Below, one piece after another: positions 56,491 through 64,000 of a stretch of DNA of 64,000 nt. The translations under genes were made by a program, and so were the position numbers. Under the pieces are notes generated by a model. The model was not told where the DNA came from. It did no database searches and worked only from the letters and a program-made list of their open reading frames with translations. This stretch comes from Theocolax elegans (Eukaryota; Arthropoda; Insecta; Hymenoptera; Cerocephalidae). Each line of letters opens with the position of its first letter. Position 1 is the stretch's first letter. Location of the stretch: NCBI GenBank assembly GCA_026168455.1, contig CM047426.1, forward strand, positions 75,667,986-75,731,985, written 5' to 3'.

Positions 56491-56503
56491 ATGGCGCCCA
56501 ACT
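56491..56503 (+). promoter_or_regulatory. Primer binding site of TRIM
   Basis: TGGCGCCCAACTC two bases after the 5-prime LTR; TGGCGCCCAAC-type PBS are complementary to tRNA-Lys 3-prime ends. Confidence 0.7.
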
Positions 56504-56918
56504 CAAAAACCCACATGCCAGAAGAGACGAAGTAGTTTATCTTCGCCTGGCTCATCTTGGACCGAAGTCGGTCATAAACTCCCATCCCCACCACCACAGT
56601 CCCGGTGAATTTCCCCGCGAGAACGTCAAAAAGTGCGGAGGTACGACTGTAGGAGAAAAGCCTGTGTCTGCAGCTCCGCAGTGTGTATACGTATACGCAG
56701 TACACCTCCAATGTTGGCACTAGATGTAGGGGAGCTTGAGTTTCTGGGATCTCAAGCGTGGTGGTGCAAACGCACGGCTATCCCTAACGAGGCTCCCGGT
56801 GCTCCGAAAACGGTCTTCTTGACACCGGTCGAGCAGGGACAACCTTCGCCTCTCTAGCCCAGGTGATCGAAGTGATCAAACGGCTCCCCGAGGGCGTAGG
56901 TCGCGTTTGGGTGGGGGA

Positions 56919-57129
56919 TATAACGGGTACGGATTTCGAGTGTCGGCGCAGGTTAGGTCCCTGAATTATCGGCGACGTTCGTCGATAGGACCAAGTCGAC
57001 TAGCCGGGATAATTGCGAATGGTAGCGCAGTGGTGAGGCTTCTGCCTCGCGCTCCCGGGATCGTGAGTTCGCGCCCCGATACCTTCGTTGATTTTTTTAT
57101 TCTTTATATTCAATCCGTACCCCGTTACA
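56919..57129 (+). repeat. TRIM 3-prime LTR
   Basis: Direct copy of 56279-56488, offset 640 bp. Preceded by the purine tract at 56905-56918. Confidence 0.8.
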
Positions 57130-57254
57130 AATTATAATTTATTTATATATTAGGTAGTTTATGTTATTATGTATTATGGTACTTATAGTATTTATGGTAT
57201 TTATGTTATTTATATTATTTTATTACTATTTATTATTATTTTTATTATTATCTA

Positions 57255-57620
57255 CTGGAACGCACATTACGAAATTAAAAAAAATCATTTCTTTCTGAAG
57301 ATGATTTCCAGGTCCCTAATGTTACCTCCAGATCATTGCGGCATCATCTACTGTAACGCACATTACGAAATTGAAAAAAAAATTAATTTCTTCCTGTAGA
57401 TGATGTCCAGGTCCCTTATGTTACCTCCAGATCATCGCGGCATCATCTACTGGAACGCACATTAAGAAATTTAAAAAAAAATTAATTTCTTTCTGTAGAT
57501 GATATTCAGGTCCCTTATGTTGCCTCCAGATCATCGCGGCATAATCTACTGGAACAAACATTACGAAATTAAAAAAAAAATATTCCCTTCCTCTCGATGA
57601 TATCCAGTCCTTCATATTAC
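57255..57620. repeat. Hairpin satellite array 1 (about 97-bp unit)
   Basis: Three to four units of CTTCCTGTAGATGATGTCCA...TTACCTCCAGATCATCG... CATCATCTACTGGAA, then ATTACGAAATTAAAAAAAAA. CTTCC-GTAGATGATG and CATCATCTAC-GGAAG pair within each unit. Confidence 0.85.
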
Positions 57621-58055
57621 CTTTAGTTATAACTGATCGATATAAGCAAATAAATAATCGAGATAAATAATCGAGGTTTTTTTATAAAAAAGTTAAGCAT
57701 TATTTCTAATTAATCCGTGTGGTTCCGCGATCACATTCATTAAAAAAAATGCATTTTTTCGAAAATTTAAGAGAGATAAGAAGAGTTAAAAAATAAAAAG
57801 TCTGCCTGTACGGACATACGAACGTACGCTCAGACTTAAACTTTTAAACCATTAAAAAATTACTTAGATACCTATAAAAAATTCAAACACTATGTCTAAT
57901 TATTCCTTTGGGTGCCGCGATCATATTGAATTAAAAAAAATTAATTTTTATAAACTATTTAAAATATATAACATAATTTATACTTAAATCGTCATTTAGA
58001 CAGTATAAAATTTTAATATAATGTGGATGGATGTGGATGTGGATAATATCATTTA
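57621..58055. repeat. Array tail block, copy 1
   Basis: CCGTGTGGTTCCGCGATCAC, CTGCCTGTACGGACATACGA, GGGTGCCGCGATCATATTG, ends in (GTGGAT)n. The same block follows arrays 2 and 3 (59331-59762 and 62041-62465). Confidence 0.85.
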
Positions 58056-58199
58056 ATATCTACTTAATGAACTGTATTTTCCTGAATTTCTGAGAATTGA
58101 TCTACTACTTACATCCTACATTCTAGTAATGTTGTTAATATCTCTTAGTTTATTAACAAAATTATCATAAATTTATAATAATTACTATATATCTTGGAA

Positions 58200-59330
58200 G
58201 GTTCATTATAAAAAAAAAACAATTTTCTTCCTGTAGATGATGTCCAGGTCCCTAATGTTACCTCCAGGTTAACGGGATAACATCTACTGGAAAGCCTATT
58301 ACGAAACCAAAAAAAAAATTTTTCCTGAAGATGATATCCAGGTCACTAATGTTACCTCCAGGTTAACGAGGCAACATTTACTAAAAGGCCTATTACGGAA
58401 TCAAAAAAAAATATTTTCTGCCTATAGTGGATGTCCAGGTCCCTAATGTTACCTCCAGGTCATCGGGACATCATCTACTGAAAGGTTCATTATAAAAATA
58501 AAAAAAAAATTTTCTTCCCGTAGAAGATGTCGAGGTCGGTAATGTTACCTCCAGGTCATCGGGGCAACATTTAGAGAAAGACTTATTACGAAATAAAAGA
58601 AAAAATTTTATTCCTGTAGAAGATGTCCAGGTCGGTAATGTTCTCTCCAGGTCATCGGGGAAATATCTACTGAAAGACCAATTACGTAAAAAAAAAAAAA
58701 ATTTTTCTTCCTGTAGAAGATGTCTAGGTCCCTACTGTTACCTATAGGTCGATGGTGCATTATCTAATGGAACGCACATTACGAAATTTAAAAAAATTTT
58801 CTTCCTGTAGATAATGTCCAGGTCCCTACTGTTACCTCCAGGTCGACGGGACATAATCTACTGGCAGGCATATTACGAAATAAAAAAAAAAAATTTTCTT
58901 CCTGTAGGAGATATCTAGGTCAGTAATGTTACCTCCAGGTCAACAGGGCATCTTCTACTGAAAGACCTATTACGAAATAAAAAAAAAAAAATTTCTTCCT
59001 GTAGATGACGTGCAGGTCACTAATTTTACCTCCAGGTCATCGGGGCAACATCTACTGGAAGGCATATTACGAAATTAAAAAACAAAATTTTTCTTCCAGT
59101 AGAAGATTTCTAGGTCCGTAATGTTACCTCCAGGTCATCAGGGCAACTCCTACTGTGAGACTTATTACGATATCAAAAAAAAAAAATTTTCTTCCTGTAG
59201 AAGATGTCCAGGTCCCTACTGTTACCTCCAGGTCGACAGGGCATCATCTACTGGAGCCCATATTACGAAATTAAAAAAAAATATTCCCTTCCTGTTGATG
59301 ATGTCCAGTCCTTAATGTTACCTTCAGTTG
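58200..59330. repeat. Hairpin satellite array 2
   Basis: Eleven units, spacing about 97-100 bp, same hairpin stem as array 1, with A-tracts of 8-12 between hairpins. Confidence 0.9.
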
Positions 59331-59762
59331 TAACTGATCGAGATAAACAAATAAATAATCCTTTAAATAATCAAGGTTAAACCATTTAAAAAAGTAATTA
59401 AGCACCTATAAAAAAGTTAAACACTATTACTAATTAATCCGTGTGATTCCGCGATCACTTTCATTAAATAAAATTCATTTTTTCGAAAATCCAAGAGAGA
59501 TATAAGAAGAGTTAAAAAATAAAAAGTCTGCCTGTACGGACGTACGGACATACGAACGTACGCTCAGACTTAAACTTTTAAACCATTAAAAAATTAATTA
59601 AATACCTATAAAAAAGTCAAACACTATGTCTAATTATTCCTTTGGGTGCCGCGATCCTATTGAATAAAAAAAAATTAATTTTTACAAACTATTTAAAAAA
59701 ATATAACATAATTTATACTTAAATCGTCATTTTGACAGTATAAAATTTTAATATAATGTGGA
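59331..59762. repeat. Array tail block, copy 2
   Basis: Near-identical to 57621-58055. Runs directly into the right foldback arm. Confidence 0.85.
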
Positions 59763-60938
59763 TATGTATGATCAATATTTAATTATTTGGTTAATTTTTT
59801 TTTAATACATATACTACATATATTAAAATTTGTATAATATGTATTGTAGAAATATTTTATATACGCGTATACGTTCATTTCTTTTTCAGTATTCAATTGT
59901 TTTGAGACGACTTTTTAATTCCAGGCTATTCTAATTATTCCGTTCGTCCAATAGGTGGCGTGTATAATATTTTCTATTTTTCCAGTTCTTCTCGCAAATG
60001 CTCAAAAATGTGTATTATGCGAAAATGTATCTTCCGTTCAGCGTATTTCAATGATAGCAATTGAAATAATATTTAAGTTCGTGACTAATAAGTGTAATGA
60101 ATAAATGTATGCGAGTGAATAAAAATTGCGATCAACTGCGTAAGAATAGTATATAATTAAATCTCCAAATATTAAATGTTTCTGCAGTACTTAATTGACA
60201 AAAGGAATTCCCCCAATATATACATTCTATTTCGAATTAATTAAAAACAAAATATAATTCAATTTTACTTCCTTACATTCGCATTTCAAAAATACCAGAT
60301 TGCATAATAAAATTTGCTGACTTATATAATAAAAATTACTATATTGAATATCAAAAATTACGATATTGGATATTAAAAGATAGTATATCTAAATTTTACT
60401 ATATAACATAGCAAAAATTATTATATTGCTGAGATGTCACACTTTTCCTATACAATATAGTAATTTTTAATATAGATTATTTTATATAGATTTTTTTAAT
60501 ATAGATTATAATATTTTACTCAGTGTATAAAAAGTGCTATTATCAAATTACCAATAACACACAAATTAATAAGTACTGCTAAATAAATAAATATATTATT
60601 TGCAAAGGATGTATACGTATCACATGACAATAAAAAATCAATAATAATTCCTTTATGAAAATTGCTATTGCAATAATACTTTAACTCTATTTCATACAAA
60701 AGTAATTATTTTTATATTTTTATAGATAATTTCTATTTTTTTAATATTATCATTTTCATTCATCGTATAATAATAATAAGCATTAATTATTATACATATG
60801 ATAATAATTCTATATGGGTACATTTTAATAAATAATAATTGAATGTAGTTAAATAATAATATATTTTTTAGTTTCATTTAATATTATCTATTATAAAATG
60901 ATTTTTCATCGAGCGATCGTGAGCGAGGGAGGATTTTA
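59763..60938. repeat. Right arm of giant foldback structure
   Basis: Inverted copy of 54884-56274. Ends CGAGCGATCGTGAGCGAGG then GAGGATTTTA. Confidence 0.85.
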
Positions 60939-60944
60939 GCTAGC

Positions 60945-62040
60945 TCATCCAGGTCATTGCGGCATCATCTACTTGATAGCTTATATAAAATTAAAAAAAA
61001 ATTAATTTCTTCCTGTAGATGATGTCCAGGTCCTTACTGTTACCTCCACGCCGACGGTGCATCATCTACTGGAAGGCCTATTACGAAACCAAAAAAAAAA
61101 AATTTTCTTCCTGTGGAAGATGTCTAGGTCGGTAATGTTACCTCCAGGTCAACAGGGCATCATCTATTGGAAGGTTTATTATAAAAATAAAAAAACAATT
61201 TTCTTCCTGTAGAAGATGTTTAGGTCCCTACTGTTACCCATAGGTCGACGGGCCATCATCTACTGGAAGGCCTATTACGAAACCAAAAAAAAAAATTTTC
61301 TTCCTGTAGAAGATGTCGAGGTCGGTAATGTTACCTCCAGGTCATCGGGGCAACATGTAGAGAAAGACTTATTACGAAATAAAAAAAAACTTTTTCTTCC
61401 TGTAGAAGATGTCCAGGTCGGTAATGTTACCTCCAGGTTATCGGGGAAATATTTACTGAAAGACCTATTACATAAAAAAAAAAAATTTTTCTTCCTGTAG
61501 AAGAAATCTAGGTCCCTACTGTTACCTGCAGGTCGACGGGGCATCATCTACTGGAAGGCATATTACGAAATAAAAAAAAAAAACTTTTTCTTCCTGTAGA
61601 AGATGTCTAGGTCCCTAGTGTTACCCATAGGTCGCCGGGGCATCATCTACTGGAAGGCATATTACGAAACCAAAAAAAAAAAATTTTTCTTCCTGTAGAA
61701 GATGTCTAGGTCGGTAATGTTACCTCCAGGTCATCGGGGCAACATTTAGAGAAAGACTTATTACGAAATAAAAAAAAACTTTTTCTTCCTGTAGAAGATG
61801 TCCAGGTCGGTAATGTTACCTCCAGGTTATCGGGGAAATATCTACTGAAAGACCTATTACATAAAAAAAAAAAATTTTTCTTCCTGTAGAAGAAATCTAG
61901 GTCCCTACTGTTACCTCCAGGTCGACGGGGCATCATCTACTGGAAGACATATTTCGAAATTAAAAAAAAAATATTCCCTTATATATTAAATATTCCCATA
62001 TATTTGTTGATGATGTCCAGTCCTTAATGTTATCTTCAGT
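60945..62040. repeat. Hairpin satellite array 3
   Basis: About ten to eleven units. A four-unit block is itself duplicated (61280-61560 resembles 61670-61950), showing higher-order amplification. Minus-strand ORFs at 61275-61547 and 61706-61936 are by-products of the repeat. Confidence 0.9.
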
Positions 62041-62465
62041 TATAACTAATCGACTATAAATAGTAAAAAAGGTAAATAAAAAAGCAATTAAACACCCATA
62101 AAAAAGTTAAACACTATTTTTAATTAATCCGTGTGGTTCCGCGATCACTTTCATTAAAAAAAAATTCATTTTTTCGAAAATCCAAGAGAGATATAAGAAG
62201 AGTTAAAAAATAAAAAGCCGCCTGTACGGACGTACGGACGTACGCTCAGACTTAAACTTTAAAACCAATAAAAAATTAATTAAATACCTATAAAAAAAAG
62301 TCAAACACTATGTCTAATTATTCCTTTGGGTGCCGCGAGCATATTGAATTAAAAAAAATAAATTTTACAAACTATTTAAAAAAATATAACATAATTTATA
62401 CTTAAATCGTCATTTTGACAGTATAAAATTTTAATATAATGTGGATGTGGATGTGGATATTACGT
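62041..62465. repeat. Array tail block, copy 3
   Basis: Third copy of the tail, outside the foldback arms, ending in GTGGATGTGGATGTGGAT. Confidence 0.85.
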
Positions 62466-63015
62466 ATTATTTATTTTAACTATAATAAATATTACATAGT
62501 ATAGAGATATGTAATAAAAAGTATTTATTAAATATATTAAATACTACAGGAAAAATATATTGTAGAAATAAAGTATTTAATTAAATTATTACAAAAATTT
62601 AACACAAAATAATTAAAATGTTACTTGTATACACCATCGGTATAAACGGAATCAGTTTTATCATGGATAGGTGTCGCTGCCAAGAATGGGAGAGATGCAA
62701 TAATAGCATGCGCTTACCTCCGTGTAGGCATTCCCGGTAAAAAATTAGTAAAAATACTACGGTCGTTTATAAAGTTTGTATCTTAAAGTAAGTGCGTTAA
62801 AATTAATTTCAAAATCATTTAGTCTGTTATTCTTATATTTAGCTGATCTCGCGTAGCCTAAACGGTTATTATACGACTAAATATAACATTTGACCAATTT
62901 CTTGTTGACGGAACACTTCCACGCCATTTTCGATTATGCTTGTTTGGTCACGCATTGACGCCTAACTATATTCTTTTAAAAAGTGAATTCTGTAACACAT
63001 AATAAGGAGCAAGAT
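62466..63015. other. Upstream region of the SAM-like gene
   Basis: No repeat recognised; likely contains the promoter of the gene starting at 63016. Confidence 0.4.
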
Positions 63016-63580
63016 ATGGATGACGAAGTAGAGGAAATCTTAAATAAACTTAATTTGCAACATCTCAAAGAAAGTTTCGAAGGTAAGTTAATAGTACTCT
63101 TCTGAGAAACAAGCAATTTCAAAAGAACTTCCCTTTTCTTATTTATATTATTAATGTATTTATTTTGTTGTAACATTATTTGTAAAAAACAAATACTCTA
63201 TAAGGTTTTATATAAAATAAAATTATATCTCTTGTAGATAATAAAATCACAATTAATGTTTTAAAAGTTTTAAATGAAAGAATGATTTCCGAATTGATAA
63301 AAGATATAGGTTCAAGAGCAATTTTTCTAAATTTTTGGATACAGAAATTTCAACAAACGAATGATAATTCTGAACCATGTAGTAAGCGAAAGGTAAAATC
63401 AATTAACAAATAATATTAATACTTTTCAATTAAGAACGCAAATTAAAAAATTTATATAACTGATATGTTTGTTTTTAAATGTGCAGAAAATGGATACTAT
63501 AAACTTAAAAAATGCAGAAAATGCAGAAAATGAAGAAAATACAGAAAATACAGAAAATACAGCCATACATCTAAACACAA
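63016..63580 (+). CDS. Three-exon gene start with SAM-like N-terminal domain
   Basis: Exon 1 63016-63082 (MDDEVEEILNKLNLQHLKES, donor GAAG/GTAAGT), exon 2 63238-63392 (acceptor CTCTTGTAG; ITINVLKVLNERMISELIKD, IGSRAIFLNFWIQKF; donor AAG/GTAAAA), exon 3 63487-63580 (acceptor TGTGCAG; KMDTINLKNAENAENEENTE, then TENTA; donor ACAA/GTAAAA). All joins are in phase and open. The first 55 residues follow the SAM-like pattern common in ant and other insect proteins: L..L....L...F....I....L..L....I..LI..IG.R..F. Exon 3 is a short Asn/Glu/Thr minisatellite. Downstream exons lie outside the window; a mariner sits 13 bp into the third intron. SAM-like modules mediate protein or RNA contacts; the actual role is unknown. 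Confidence 0.65.
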
Positions 63581-63594
63581 GTAAAAATTATGTA

Positions 63595-64000
63595 CGAGCT
63601 GTGTTCAAAAAGTAAGGTGAATTTTTTAATTTCGCGGGTTGAGAGAGTCCGATTTTCAAACAAATTTTTGTCCAAGTTGGTACACATGTCCTGAAGCTGT
63701 CCACCGAGTTGCAGCCAATTTCATTGTTTACTTTGTCTGTGGCAGCTGCAAAGGTCTAACGTGTTTTTATGTGTTCACCGATTTTTGTGTGCTAAAATAA
63801 ATGGATCAGAGAATTTGCATAAAATTTTGTTTCAAAAACGGAATCCAGTGTTCCAAAACTTTGGAAATGTTAAATGGCATACGGTGAGTCTACTTTGAGT
63901 CAAAAAAATGTTTATAAGTGGTACAAGCTCTTTCAAGAAAGTCGAGAAGATGTTAATGACGAACCTCGCTTTGGACGTCCTAGCACGTCAATAACACAGA
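63595..64000 (+). mobile_element. mariner element, 5-prime part, cut by window end
   Basis: TA at 63593-63594 is followed by the TIR CGAGCTGTGTTCAAAAAGTA, continuing AGGTGAATTTTTTAATTTCG. Transposase starts at 63801. The right end is outside the window. Confidence 0.85.
63801..64000 (+). pseudogene. mariner transposase N-terminus with frameshift
   Basis: MDQRICIKFCFKNGIQCSKT opens the first helix-turn-helix. One base too many around 63870-63881 shifts the frame (LNGIR-stop); the other frame then continues AYGESTLSQKNVYKWYKLFQ, DEPRFGRPSTSITQ, including the GRPST linker. Mariner-family HTH DNA-binding region; catalytic D residues lie beyond the window. Confidence 0.8.

Larger units (their letters stand above)
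56279..57129 (+). mobile_element. TRIM (miniature LTR retrotransposon) with tRNA-like Pol III boxes in its LTRs
   Basis: Two direct repeats of 210 and 211 bp (56279-56488 and 56919-57129), each starting TATAACGGGTACGGATT and ending AATCCGTACCCCGTTACA. Two bases after the left LTR is a primer-binding-site-like TGGCGCCCAACTC (56491-56503, like the 3-prime end complement of tRNA-Lys). Before the right LTR is a purine tract TTTGGGTGGGGGA. Flanking AATT at 56275-56278 and 57130-57133. The 430-bp interior has no long ORF of known type. The LTRs differ at only a few positions (GGCGGAGG/GGCGCAGG, GTGGGTTC/GTGAGTTC). Moves, if at all, with enzymes from an autonomous LTR element. Confidence 0.8.

Noticed and set aside
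58200..59330. CRISPR-like look of regularly spaced palindromic repeats
   Set aside because: Eukaryotic context, spacers are A-tracts and not unique, monomers diverge like a satellite, no cas genes.
61275..61936. Two similar minus-strand ORFs (MMPRRPAGNSRDLDFF and relatives)
   Set aside because: Translation of the 97-bp hairpin satellite; repeats of the DNA unit explain the repeated peptide.

Overview
This window is AT-rich eukaryotic DNA, almost certainly from an insect and most likely a hymenopteran such as an ant. Evidence: GT-AG introns of about 70-430 bp, (AT)n, (TG)n and (ACAY)n microsatellites, BEL/Pao, R1-clade, mariner, hAT, Crypton and piggyBac-type elements, and a 100-N scaffold gap at 3053-3152. 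No bacterial gene organisation, rRNA or CRISPR array is visible. Species assignment is inference; no database search was possible.

The window is essentially a transposable-element graveyard with a few possible host exons. 1-2200 holds two tandem-repeat families. 3150-4500 holds two non-LTR retrotransposon copies joined head to tail, the second carrying only ORF1. 4.9-5.4 kb is a possible two-exon gene. 5.5-16.9 kb is a Crypton-related region: one nearly complete tyrosine-recombinase gene with three coding exons, then partial and tandem 2.1-kb copies of its promoter and first exon, interrupted by a 1.57-kb TTAA-inserting palindromic element whose empty site is preserved in sister copies. 17.5-19.8 kb is a decayed Mutator-like transposase with a C-terminal YqaJ-type nuclease domain. 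20.5-25.7 kb holds a Helitron-like non-autonomous element, an R1-clade element inserted in an (ACAY)n microsatellite, and a small TIR element carrying a two-TM ORF. 25.9-29.7 kb holds CACTA-like and MULE transposase remains. 30.4-34.1 kb is a dead BEL/Pao polyprotein next to an R1-type scrap. 34.4-38.1 kb holds hAT and another DDE transposase. 38.2-41.3 kb is a cluster of GC-rich hairpin elements and long inverted repeats. 41.7-43 kb is satellite DNA. 43.5-47.2 kb holds a five-exon zeste/NAIF1-like Myb/SANT gene, apparently broken, with a tRNA-derived SINE in one intron. 47.7-48.7 kb is a GC-rich LTR-like block; 49-52.9 kb repeats the 20-25 kb family. 54.9-62.5 kb is a giant foldback structure with arrays of a ~97-bp hairpin satellite and a TRIM element. 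The window ends in a three-exon gene with a SAM-like N-terminus, whose third intron is invaded by a mariner.

The most interesting items are: (i) a TRIM retrotransposon (56279-57129) whose LTRs each contain a tRNA-like Pol III promoter, recalling plant Cassandra elements that carry 5S RNA; (ii) a family of short GC-rich hairpins centred on GCGAAGC/GCTTCGC, several with ATAGTATAC-type termini, one with an exact empty/filled site pair inside the window; (iii) a hairpin-satellite/foldback complex; (iv) a transposase-YqaJ nuclease fusion. Nearly all protein-coding remains carry frameshifts, stops or lost catalytic residues, so most coding calls are pseudogenes.
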